Positions 43,781 to 52,088 of a stretch of DNA of 64,000 bases are shown here, piece by piece (the first letter of the stretch is position 1; each line of letters opens with the position of its first letter). The notes beneath the pieces were generated by a model. It ran no database searches, was not told where the DNA came from, and was given only the letters and a program-made list of their open reading frames with translations. The stretch is taken from assembly GCA_039588335.1 (NCBI GenBank), contig JBDGZZ010000003.1:3321-67320 (forward strand), given 5' to 3'. Source of the stretch: G020351775 sp039588335 (GTDB lineage Bacteria > Gemmatimonadota > Gemmatimonadetes > Gemmatimonadales > GWC2-71-9). The translations under genes were made by a program, and so were the position numbers.

Positions 43781-45494
43781 GTCTGCTATACTGCTTTGTC
43801 TAGTCGTGACGTCGGCGTATCCGACGCTTGCCCAAGAGAACCCGGGGTTGGAGTTGGAGCGGAGAGGCCGTTACGCCGAAGCGGCTACGGCCTACCGCAA
43901 CACGCTGCAAACCGACTTGACGCACGTAGCTGCATGGCTCGGACTGGAGCGCGTGCTCGGGCGGATCGACAGCCTCCGATCGGTAATGCCGTTGCTGGAT
44001 TCCGCCATCGTGACGAACCCGACTAGCAGCTTCATGCGGGAGATGAAACTGCGCATATGGGGAGCGCTGGGGGTGGAAGACAGCCTTCGGCTTGCGGCTG
44101 AGGAGTGGATGATCGTTGCGCCGGGGAGTCCAGACCCTTTCCGCCACTGGTCGATGGCATTGGCGCGGCGCGGTCGTACCGCAACCGCTTTGTCAGTGCT
44201 TCAGACTGGCCGTGCTGAGCTTGGTGGATCTGCGCTTGCACCTGAACTGGCGCAGATGTACGCGGCGGCAGGTGTGTGGATGCGCGCAGCCGAGGAGTGG
44301 GCGACGGCGGTACTGACCAGCGAATCGTATACGGCCTCAGCGGTGGCCGGATTGCGCCAGGTTCCGGAGCCCGACCGCCGGTTGGTGCTCGCGGTTTTGG
44401 TGAATCCGTCGTCCGACCCCGTCGTGCATCGGCTGGGGGCCGAGTTGTTGATCGCGTGGGACCGGCCGGAAGAAGGATGGACACTTCTGGACAGTGCACT
44501 CCCGGCTGACCGCTCACAAGCCGTGAGCGTGCTGGCCCGCTTCGCAGAGCGGACCCGGCGGGCAGGTACTCCCGAAGCGGCCCGTGCCCGGGGATACTCG
44601 TTGCACCGACTGTCGCAGCTGACAGAAGGAGCGGAGTCTGAGCGGGCTCGTCTGGGTGCAGCTCAGGCGTTTGCGGATGCCGGAGATCTGGGGGCGGCGC
44701 GTCGAATGCTCGAGACGCTGCCGGCGAATCCGGGTACCACACAGGCGGACGCCGCCGCCGCGATGGCTACGCTCATTCGCGTCACCCTTGGATCGGGCAA
44801 GTTGGAGGAGGCGGAAACGCGATTCAGGGTTTGGGAAGACCGTCTGAGCGCAGACGGCGCCAGGCGGTTGCGGGAAGAGTTGGGATGGGGATGGGTCGTA
44901 CGCGGTGATCTGGATCGAGCGGAAGGCATATTGCAGGGAGACTCGGGCATCGGCGCTCAAGCGCTGCTGGGATGGATTGCTCTGTATCGCGGAGATTTGA
45001 GAGCAGCTACCGAGCGGTTCCGTGCCGCGGGTCCGTACGCCCGATCACGCGACGAGGCCACGAACAGGACGACCATGTTAGCGCTCATGCAGAGCGTTGA
45101 ACCTGACAGTGTCCCTGACCTGGGTGCTGCGCTTCGATCACTCGCGCAGGGTGACACGGCCCAGGCGATCGACCAACTGCAGATGGTCGCGAGAGATCTG
45201 CCACAGACCGGGGGACGCTCGCATGTGCTTGCCTACGCGGGGGATCTTGCGGTTGCCATGCGCGACTATGATGGGGCGGAGCCGCTCTTGGTGGACGCCA
45301 TTGCGGCTGACTCCACAGGGTCGGCTGCTCCGCTCGCTGAGTTTGCATTGGCAGTAGTCTACGAGCGCACCAATCGTAAGGAGCTGGCCGTGCGGCACCT
45401 AGAACATCTGATCCTGACCTATCCGGATAGTGCCGTCGTGCCGGACGCTCGACGGCTATTGAACCAGGTGCAGGGGGCGATACCGAAGTCGTGA
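43764..45494 (+). CDS. Exported TPR-repeat protein
   Basis: The 576-residue protein has a signal peptide (SAILLCLVVTSAYPTLAQEN) and TPR-like helical repeats over nearly its whole length, for example ELERRGRYAEAATAYRNTLQ, ALARRGRTATALSVLQTGRA, AFADAGDLGAARRMLETLPA and LDRAEGILQGDSGIGAQALL. Near the C-terminus, VAMRDYDGAEPLLVDAIA and ELAVRHLEHLILTYPDSAVV are further repeats. It likely acts as a periplasmic scaffold. It overlaps the DUF4175 gene by 17 bp and the next gene by 4 bp. Confidence 0.75.
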   Translation: MVDAPRSAILLCLVVTSAYPTLAQENPGLELERRGRYAEAATAYRNTLQTDLTHVAAWLGLERVLGRIDSLRSVMPLLDSAIVTNPTSSFMREMKLRIWGALGVEDSLRLAAEEWMIVAPGSPDPFRHWSMALARRGRTATALSVLQTGRAELGGSALAPELAQMYAAAGVWMRAAEEWATAVLTSESYTASAVAGLRQVPEPDRRLVLAVLVNPSSDPVVHRLGAELLIAWDRPEEGWTLLDSALPADRSQAVSVLARFAERTRRAGTPEAARARGYSLHRLSQLTEGAESERARLGAAQAFADAGDLGAARRMLETLPANPGTTQADAAAAMATLIRVTLGSGKLEEAETRFRVWEDRLSADGARRLREELGWGWVVRGDLDRAEGILQGDSGIGAQALLGWIALYRGDLRAATERFRAAGPYARSRDEATNRTTMLALMQSVEPDSVPDLGAALRSLAQGDTAQAIDQLQMVARDLPQTGGRSHVLAYAGDLAVAMRDYDGAEPLLVDAIAADSTGSAAPLAEFALAVVYERTNRKELAVRHLEHLILTYPDSAVVPDARRLLNQVQGAIPKS

Positions 45495-46804
45495 AGCGGA
45501 GAGACTTCTTGGGTTCAGCTGGAGCGTTGCTGGGCGGCGCCGTGGGTTGGCCGTATGAACGTGGCCGTCCTATTCCCGACCTTCGCCCACGCACCCCCCA
45601 GGCCGCCTGGTTTCTCATTCCCATGGATGATCGCCAGACCGATCACCTCAAGGCATACGGTGTCACGTATAGGGCGATCGAGAAGGGTGGATCGGCGGAG
45701 TGGTTGCTCAACTACAGGGACGGGAGCTTTCTAATCCCGGCCGACCCCGCTGTCGAGCGTGACGCCGCGCTTACGGGTGTGGCGGTCGAGAGGATTGATG
45801 GTGGAGCCGTAGTCGATATTCGCGGGGTGATACAGGCTAACAACATGGATGCGGTGCCGCTGGAAAAGGCACCGAAGATTGCGGTCTATGCTCCGCCCAA
45901 TGCAGCCCCCTGGGATGACGCAGTGACCATGGCCCTGCAATATGCCGGCATCAGCTTCGACAAGGTATGGGATCCGGACGTCATGACCGGCGGCTTGAGC
46001 GACTACGAATGGCTGCATCTGCACCACGAAGACTTCACTGGGCAGTTCTCGAAGTTCTACCTTACCTACAGCGGTTCTGCCTGGCTCGCCGACATGGTGC
46101 GGCAAAACGCTCAGATGGCGAGAACGCTGGGATTCGGGTCGGTGGCCGCTCTGAAGAAGGCGGTAGCGCGCGGAATACAGGGATTCGTGTACGACGGCGG
46201 GTTCCTGTTCGGTATGTGCACTGCCACAGAGACACTGGAAATTGCCTTGGCAGCGGAAGGCGTCGACATAGCCGCGCGCTACAGCGATGGAACGCCGATG
46301 GACCCGCGTGCGTCGCAGCGCCTGCAATGGGACAGCACGCTCGCTTTCGAAGATGTTGTGCTCGAACGGTCGGCCGCCATCGCCAGTTTTTCCAACATAG
46401 ATGGGCATCAGGTTAACAATCCTGGGCGACGGCAGGTGCTGGGTGCTTTCAAGTTGTTCAACTTCAGCGCCAAGATCGACCCAGTGCCGACAATGCTGGT
46501 ACAGTGCCATCGACAGGTAATCCCAGATTTCTATGGACTCACCACTTCTTTCAACCGCTCCACGTTGAAACCGGGCGTCACGGTGTTGGCCGACGAGTCG
46601 GGAGCCAGTTGGGTCAAGTACATCCACGGCGACTTCGGACAAGGGACGTGGACCTTTTTCGGCGGTCATGATCCGGAAGATCCCCAGCATCAAATCGGTG
46701 ATCCGCCCACTGATCTCTCACTTCACCCCAACTCACCGGGTTACCGGCTCATTCTCAATAACGTTCTATTCCCCGCGGCGAAGAAACGTGAGCTGAAGAC
46801 GTGA
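45491..46804 (+). CDS. Tat-signal exported protein of unknown function
   Basis: The 437-residue product begins MKRRDFLGSAGALLGGAVGW, with a twin-arginine motif (RRDFL) and a short hydrophobic region. The mature part resembles proteins often labelled asparagine synthetase B-like in Bacteroidetes-type genomes, but no glutaminase Cys or synthetase motif can be seen, so that label is not used. Visible text includes GGSAEWLLNYRDGSFLIPAD, KIAVYAPPNAAPWDDAVTMA, WLHLHHEDFTGQF and GTWTFFGGHDPEDPQHQIGD, so an NTF/amidotransferase-like fold is possible. It starts at GTG overlapping the TPR stop (GTGA). Confidence 0.7.
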   Translation: MKRRDFLGSAGALLGGAVGWPYERGRPIPDLRPRTPQAAWFLIPMDDRQTDHLKAYGVTYRAIEKGGSAEWLLNYRDGSFLIPADPAVERDAALTGVAVERIDGGAVVDIRGVIQANNMDAVPLEKAPKIAVYAPPNAAPWDDAVTMALQYAGISFDKVWDPDVMTGGLSDYEWLHLHHEDFTGQFSKFYLTYSGSAWLADMVRQNAQMARTLGFGSVAALKKAVARGIQGFVYDGGFLFGMCTATETLEIALAAEGVDIAARYSDGTPMDPRASQRLQWDSTLAFEDVVLERSAAIASFSNIDGHQVNNPGRRQVLGAFKLFNFSAKIDPVPTMLVQCHRQVIPDFYGLTTSFNRSTLKPGVTVLADESGASWVKYIHGDFGQGTWTFFGGHDPEDPQHQIGDPPTDLSLHPNSPGYRLILNNVLFPAAKKRELKT

Positions 46805-49314
46805 CAGCCATGTCACCCGAAGTCCGCGCGCTCCTGGCCAGCGAGATTGCAGCGGCCGGAGGCCGCGAGGTCGCTTTCGTTGCTGAGGTGGACGAGGACG
46901 GCGCCATCACTGCCGCGCGCCCGGTAGCGAGGGGAACGGCGGAAGCTGTTCTAGCACTGCCCGGAGTCGCCACGCGTGGGGAGATGGCACTTCACAACCA
47001 CCCGACCGGACTATTGGAGCCATCGCACGCGGATCTGGAGGTAGCGGCCCGGCTCTACGAGGCCGGCATTGGTTTTGGAATCGTCAACAACGATGCGTCT
47101 TCGCTCTACGTGGTTGCCGAAGTTCCGCGTGTCAGGAAGAACCAGCCGATCGATGCCCTCGACACGGCGCACTTGTTGGACGAAGACGGTCCGGTAGCCC
47201 GTGCCGTAGGTCAATTCGAGGACCGCGCCTGCCAGCGTGACATGGCTGCTTACGTGGCGGACACCTACAACGAGGGTGGAATCTCCTTGCTCGAAGCGGG
47301 AACGGGTGTCGGGAAGTCGTTTGCCTATCTGGTGCCGGCAGTCAGGTGGGCCCAGGCAAACGGAGAGCGTACCGTGGTGTCGACGAACACGATCAACCTC
47401 CAGGAACAGTTGGTGGGGAAGGACCTCCCGCTGCTAGCACGCGCGCTGCAGACCGAAGAGAGCACGCCCAGCTACGCGTTGCTGAAGGGTTGGTCCAATT
47501 ACTTGTGCATCTCTCGCCTGAAAATGGCGCAGGGTGGGCAGGCGTCTCTCCTCGAGCCGGGCCGCCTCCGGGAATTGGAGGGCCTGGCCGATTGGGCTGC
47601 CAGCACCAACGATGGGTCTCTGGCGGACCTGGCGGATGTTCCTTCGTCGGAAGTGTGGGATGAAGTGAGCGCAGAAGCCGATCTATGTGCCAGGTTGGAG
47701 TGCCCTCATTTTGATCGCTGTTTCGTATTCGAAGCTCGCCGGCGCGCGGCCGAAGCAGATGTGGTCGTGGTCAATCATCATCTGCTAACGGCCGACATTG
47801 CGGTGCGGCGCGCCCAGGAGAACTGGCAGGACGCGGCCGTGCTGCCTCCATACAAGCGCCTGATCCTCGATGAAGCCCATCACCTGGAAGACGTCGCTGC
47901 CAAACACCTCGGTGTTCAGGTCACGTCCCGGGGTCTGGGGCGACTTCTGGGACGGCTTGAGCGAAGTGGCCGTGGACTGATCCCGACACTGGTTGCCGAA
48001 TTGAGAGGGAGTGGCGATTCAGCTGCCAGGGCGGCGATCGACCTGTTGAGGAAGGCCGTACTGCCGGAAGTGGGACAAGCGCGCACCTATTCAGACCGGG
48101 TGTTTGGCATCCTATGTGACCGGCTCACGTCGAGCGGTTCCGATGTGTTGCGATTGGATGATTCGTTTGCCGCTGACGTGGTCTGGGAGCAGGGCCTAGG
48201 GGTAGCCGTGGACAATCTCGTGAACGTATTAGGGAGGTTGTCAGACGGCCTGGCCGCAGTGACCGATCGCATGGAACTGGATGACGAGCCTGACCGTCGG
48301 TCTCAGTTGGTGTTGGAGTTGCGAGCGGTCGTGCGCCGGCTGCAATCGGCCACCGACGGTTTGTTGCTGACGCTCCGTCCCCAATCTGGAGCCGAATTGG
48401 TTCGCTGGCTGGACAAACGAGGCAAGAATCCGGCAGGGAACATACCGTTCCACCTTGGCCTGGCAGCGGTTCCGCTCGACCTTGCCCCGGTGCTCAAAGA
48501 GTCCCTGTTCGATCGTATCGACACGGTGATTCTCACCAGCGCCACACTCGCAACCGGAGGTGACTTCGGTTTCCTCAAAGAGCGTGTCGGCCTTGACTTG
48601 CCACCCGACAGGGTACGGGACGAGGAGTCACTGCCCTCTCCGTTTGACTTTGGAGAACAGTGTCTGTTCGGCGTGGCGACCGACCTTCCGGATCCCAGGG
48701 CAGATGAAATCGCTCATGGGCACGCCCTGGCTGAAGCGATCATCGACTTGGCTCACGCTTCGGATGGGGGCATGTTTGTACTGTTCACCAGTTATGTGGC
48801 GCTGAGGCGGGCGGCGGAGGCCGTGAGGGCGACGATCGGGAGCCGTTGGCCGGTGCTGGTGCAGGGAGAGGGACAGCGCGACCACCTGCTGCGGAGATTT
48901 CGAGAGGCCGGTTCTGCCATACTATTCGGGACCGATAGCTTCTGGGAAGGTGTAGATGTACCTGGGCGGTCGCTTCGGGCCCTGATGCTGGCCAAGCTTC
49001 CGTTCAAGGTGCCGAGTGAACCGCTAACGGCCGCCCGGCTCGAGGCACTTGCCGCCCGCGGGATGGATGGGTTCAGACACTACCTGCTGCCGCACGCGGC
49101 GCTCAAGCTGAAGCAGGGGTTCGGCCGCCTGATCAGATCCTCGTCAGATGTTGGAGTGGTGCTCTTGATGGATTCCAGGGTGACGACCAAGAACTACGGG
49201 AGGTGGCTGATTGAGTCACTTCCGCCCGCGACCAAGTCCGTCGGGAGCTGGTCGGACGTCCGCACCGCGGCCGAAGAATTCTTTGCACGGCATGGGATCG
49301 GAGCACCGGCATGA
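46801..49314 (+). CDS. DinG-family helicase with N-terminal JAMM/RadC-like domain
   Basis: The 837-residue protein opens with a JAB/MPN-like domain: VAFVAEVDEDG then HNHPTGLLEPSHAD (His65, His67, Asp78), the RadC/JAMM metal-binding pattern. After a linker, a superfamily 2 DinG/XPD helicase follows: Walker A EAGTGVGKS (165-173), Cys residues for an Fe-S cluster at C236, C296, C301 and C307, DEAH at 357-360, LTSATLATGG, GTDSFWEGVDVPG and the motif VI region KQGFGRLIRSSSD. It unwinds DNA 5' to 3' with repair roles in the family. GTG 46801 overlaps the previous stop (GTGA); ATG 46810 is an alternative. Confidence 0.88.
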   Translation: MTAMSPEVRALLASEIAAAGGREVAFVAEVDEDGAITAARPVARGTAEAVLALPGVATRGEMALHNHPTGLLEPSHADLEVAARLYEAGIGFGIVNNDASSLYVVAEVPRVRKNQPIDALDTAHLLDEDGPVARAVGQFEDRACQRDMAAYVADTYNEGGISLLEAGTGVGKSFAYLVPAVRWAQANGERTVVSTNTINLQEQLVGKDLPLLARALQTEESTPSYALLKGWSNYLCISRLKMAQGGQASLLEPGRLRELEGLADWAASTNDGSLADLADVPSSEVWDEVSAEADLCARLECPHFDRCFVFEARRRAAEADVVVVNHHLLTADIAVRRAQENWQDAAVLPPYKRLILDEAHHLEDVAAKHLGVQVTSRGLGRLLGRLERSGRGLIPTLVAELRGSGDSAARAAIDLLRKAVLPEVGQARTYSDRVFGILCDRLTSSGSDVLRLDDSFAADVVWEQGLGVAVDNLVNVLGRLSDGLAAVTDRMELDDEPDRRSQLVLELRAVVRRLQSATDGLLLTLRPQSGAELVRWLDKRGKNPAGNIPFHLGLAAVPLDLAPVLKESLFDRIDTVILTSATLATGGDFGFLKERVGLDLPPDRVRDEESLPSPFDFGEQCLFGVATDLPDPRADEIAHGHALAEAIIDLAHASDGGMFVLFTSYVALRRAAEAVRATIGSRWPVLVQGEGQRDHLLRRFREAGSAILFGTDSFWEGVDVPGRSLRALMLAKLPFKVPSEPLTAARLEALAARGMDGFRHYLLPHAALKLKQGFGRLIRSSSDVGVVLLMDSRVTTKNYGRWLIESLPPATKSVGSWSDVRTAAEEFFARHGIGAPA

Positions 49315-50498
49315 GCCGGTCGAGCCAGCGACTTAACAAATTGCCCCGCTACGCGGTCAATGAACTAGCGGTGGCCAAGAAGAAGCTACTCGCTGCGGGC
49401 GCTGATGTTATCGACCTGAGCGTAGGAGATGCGGACATTCCGCCTCCGGAGATTGCAGTCCGGGTGCTCCAGGAAGCTCTAACCGATCCGGCAATGAGCC
49501 GCTATGCGTTTCAGATCGGGCTGGTGGAGTTCCGCGAGGCAGTCGCGCGATACATGGAGTGGCGTTTCGGCGTGTCAGTGGATCCCATGACCGAAGTGCT
49601 ACCACTCATCGGATCGAAGAACGGATTGTCGCATTTACCATTTGCTGTGCTCGATACCGATGACATCTGCGTCATTCCTGAGCCCGGGTATCCAGGATAC
49701 TTCGGTACATACCTGACCGATGCCGAAATCCTCCCGTACCCGTTGCGGGCTGACAAAGGTTTCTTGGTCGAGTTGGAAGACATGAGGGATGATCAGCTGT
49801 CGCGGACTAGCCTGGCGTTTCTCAACTATCCCAACAACCCGACCTCGGCGATCGCGCCGAACGATTACCTGGAGCGCACGGTTGGGGTGTGTCACCAGCA
49901 CGACATCGTCCTGGCATACGACAATCCGTATTGCGAGCTCACCTTCGACGGCTACGTGGCGCCCAGTATTTTGGAAGTGGCAGGCGCTCGCGAAATAGCG
50001 TTGGAGTTCCACTCGCTGTCCAAGAGCTTCTGCATGACCGGGTGGAGGTTAGGGTGGGCCACGGGTTCTGCTGAGTTGATCGCAGCGCTGCAGAAGGTCA
50101 AAAGTTACGTGGACACCGGTCCTTTCCTCGCGGTGCAGAAGGCCGGAGCGGCGGTGCTCGACTGTGCTGCGGCGCTCGCCGAGCCGGTTCGACACGAGTT
50201 TGAGGAACGGCGCAACGCCGCGGTGCGTTCTTTCGTTGATGCGGGGTTTGAGGTGGAGGTGCCGAAGGCGACCATGTATCTGTGGATCGAGTTGCCCGAG
50301 GGAATGCCGTCGGCGACCTTTGCTCAGCGAGTACTGGAGGAGGAGAGCGTGGCCGTCCTGCCAGGGTCAGCACTCGGCGGGAGCGGGGAAGGATATTTCC
50401 GAATAGCGTTGACTGTAAACGCCCAACGGATGCAGCAAGCTGCCGAGCGAATCGGTCGCGTGCTCAACCAGGTGAGAGCCAACGGTGCGCGAACGTAG
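49311..50498 (+). CDS. Class I/II PLP aminotransferase, LL-diaminopimelate aminotransferase-like
   Basis: The 395-residue enzyme has the PLP-lysine motif SLSKSFCMTGWRLGW, NYPNNPTSAIAP (Asn for the cofactor ring), AYDNPYCELTFDG and the C-terminal YFRIALTVN Arg that binds the substrate carboxylate. The start DVIDLSVGDADIPPPEIAVR and the motif IGSKNGLSHLPFAVLD resemble DapL/LL-DAP and related (aspartate/alanine) aminotransferases. The exact substrate is uncertain. ATG 49311 overlaps the helicase stop (ATGA). Confidence 0.8.
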   Translation: MSRSSQRLNKLPRYAVNELAVAKKKLLAAGADVIDLSVGDADIPPPEIAVRVLQEALTDPAMSRYAFQIGLVEFREAVARYMEWRFGVSVDPMTEVLPLIGSKNGLSHLPFAVLDTDDICVIPEPGYPGYFGTYLTDAEILPYPLRADKGFLVELEDMRDDQLSRTSLAFLNYPNNPTSAIAPNDYLERTVGVCHQHDIVLAYDNPYCELTFDGYVAPSILEVAGAREIALEFHSLSKSFCMTGWRLGWATGSAELIAALQKVKSYVDTGPFLAVQKAGAAVLDCAAALAEPVRHEFEERRNAAVRSFVDAGFEVEVPKATMYLWIELPEGMPSATFAQRVLEEESVAVLPGSALGGSGEGYFRIALTVNAQRMQQAAERIGRVLNQVRANGART

Positions 50499-51366
50499 TT
50501 TCAGGCTCCCTGACGCAGAAGCGCCCAAGTCCGGGTGGGGGATCGCCAGTGTCCTGGTGCACGCTGCGGTCGTAGCGCTCATGGTGGGAACGGTAGGCGG
50601 CACGGTGATGACTCGCGCCAGTGTCACCTTCGTCGACTTGGGGACTGATGTGGGCGGCATCAGGGAAATCGAGCTACCGGCATATTCAACGCCGGGTGTC
50701 GTAGGTGAACCCGCACCCGGCATATCCACCGAGACCAGCGACACCGGATCGGGACCGGTCATTGCCTATTCGTCCCGGGTCGTTCCGATTGGTGATCTGC
50801 CAAGGCCCAAGTCGCTGGCTGAGTACAATCCGGTTGTGGGTAGCGCGCCGGTGATGGGTGTGCCGCGAGGTTCTGGGACCCTATGGATCAGCCCACTCGA
50901 GGGAAGGCTCGGTATAGTAGAGGGCTCTCCTGATGTTGCTACTCACGTTGCTCGAGTTGACTCGGCCATCAGGGCCAAGATTCTGGCGTTCGTGGACACG
51001 ATGCCAGCCGACAGCTTCGCCACTCCGCCCTTGGTCACTTCGTGGGTAACCGAAACAGAAGACGGCAAGACCTGGGGCGTCGACCCCAGCTGGATCTACC
51101 TCGGAGATTTCAAGCTGCCGTCGTTCATTCTCGCTTTGATTCCCCTACCGCAGGGCAACTACGAGCTTGCGCAAAAAGAGGCCGAGCTGATGCGCATCCG
51201 GGAAGAGATCATCAGGGCTGCCCGTCAGGCCGAGACGAACGCGGATTTCCGCCGCTACGTGAACGAGACCCGCAAACGGAAGGATGCGGAACGCGAGGCC
51301 CGAAAGCTCGCCGGGGAAGCGGCGAGAAAGGGTGTCAAGAAGGATACGATCAAGCCAAGCGGCTGA
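50485..51366 (+). CDS. Membrane-anchored protein with charged C-terminal helix, unknown
   Basis: The 293-residue product has one hydrophobic segment near the start (GIASVLVHAAVVALMVGTVGG, residues 19-39) and no cleavage site, so it is probably anchored in the inner membrane with the rest outside. The middle is Pro/Gly/Ser-rich. The last 65 residues form a charged helix (ELAQKEAELMRIREEIIRAA, then NETRKRKDAEREARKLAGEA). The layout resembles TonB-like or energy-transducing anchors but no TonB motif is present. It starts at GTG, overlapping the aminotransferase stop by 14 bp, and ends the chain. Confidence 0.6.
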   Translation: MRERSFRLPDAEAPKSGWGIASVLVHAAVVALMVGTVGGTVMTRASVTFVDLGTDVGGIREIELPAYSTPGVVGEPAPGISTETSDTGSGPVIAYSSRVVPIGDLPRPKSLAEYNPVVGSAPVMGVPRGSGTLWISPLEGRLGIVEGSPDVATHVARVDSAIRAKILAFVDTMPADSFATPPLVTSWVTETEDGKTWGVDPSWIYLGDFKLPSFILALIPLPQGNYELAQKEAELMRIREEIIRAARQAETNADFRRYVNETRKRKDAEREARKLAGEAARKGVKKDTIKPSG

Positions 51367-51414
51367 GTCCGTCCCCGTCCAACTCAATTCCAAACTGACC
51401 AGAAGGAATCCACC

Positions 51415-51960
51415 ATGCGTGCTCGTTGGTCTCTTATGACGTCTATGTTGCTCTTTGCCGTTGCCGCACTGTCCGTGACCCCGGTGCAGGGGCAATCGGA
51501 GGTGGGGCAACAGCAGAACGCACCCTGTGAATCTCCGGAATACCGTCAATTCGACTTCTGGATCGGCGAGTGGACCGTTCAGAATCCGCAAGGCAAGGCT
51601 GCCGGTACCAGCGTCATTACAAGAGTCTTGAATGACTGCGCAATCCACGAGGAGTGGCACTCGGCAGCCAGCGCATTTGCAGGCAACAGCTACAACATCT
51701 ACGACCGGGCAACCAAGACTTGGCACCAAACCTGGGTGGACAATTCCGGACTGCTCCTCCAACTCGAAGGTGAATTCAAGGATGGCAAGATGGTGCTGGT
51801 GGGTGAAAGACCTGGGACTGATGGTACGACTGTGCTCAACAGGATCACATGGCACGCAGTGGCTCCGGACTCCGTACGCCAGGTGTGGGACAACTCCGCG
51901 GACGGGGGAAAGACCTGGGAAGGGCAGTTTGATGGGCTGTACGTCAGGAAGAGACGGTAA
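51415..51960 (+). CDS. Secreted DUF1579-like protein
   Basis: The 181-residue product has a signal peptide (LLFAVAALSVTPVQGQSEV). The mature part has the DUF1579 signature FDFWIGEWTVQNPQGKAAGT, NDCAIHEEWHSA, YDRATKTWHQTWVDNSG and VRQVWDNSADGGKTWE, a lipocalin-like barrel. The function is unknown. Its stop codon TAA lies inside a repeat unit (ACGGTAAG at 51954-51961); the last residues RKRR come from that unit and its flank. Confidence 0.75.
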   Translation: MRARWSLMTSMLLFAVAALSVTPVQGQSEVGQQQNAPCESPEYRQFDFWIGEWTVQNPQGKAAGTSVITRVLNDCAIHEEWHSAASAFAGNSYNIYDRATKTWHQTWVDNSGLLLQLEGEFKDGKMVLVGERPGTDGTTVLNRITWHAVAPDSVRQVWDNSADGGKTWEGQFDGLYVRKRR

Positions 51961-52050
51961 GAGACGGGCAAAAAAAACGGTAAGGAACGGGCAGGGTGGT
52001 GGGAACCCTGCCCGTCTCTTGCCGCTTCTTACCGTCTCTTCCCGTCTCTT
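51954..52050. repeat. Palindromic repeat element, copy 1
   Basis: The plus strand has ACGGTAAG at 51954-51961 and 51977-51984, and the reverse complement CTTACCGT at 52028-52035. In the centre, ACGGGCAGGGT and ACCCTGCCCGT (11-bp exact arms, loop about 6-7 nt near 52000) form a hairpin. Repeated GAGACGG and CCGTCTC text extends the palindrome on both sides. The element provides the DUF1579 stop and lies 5' of the M28 gene. It may end transcripts or act as a REP-like sequence. Confidence 0.75.
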
Positions 52051-52088
52051 TAGTTATTTTCTCTCCACACCACATTCGTGAGGAATCC

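Noticed and set aside
45731..46693. Minus-strand open frame of 320 codons
   Set aside because: Antisense to the Tat-signal gene, which belongs to the overlapping chain.
45491..46804. Asparagine synthetase B assignment for the Tat-signal protein
   Set aside because: No N-terminal Cys of a glutaminase domain and no synthetase ATP motif (SGGxD) could be seen; only a general resemblance to so-named entries.
51996..52088. Upstream extension of the M28 peptidase frame
   Set aside because: It reads through the palindromic repeat and precedes the true signal peptide at 52089.
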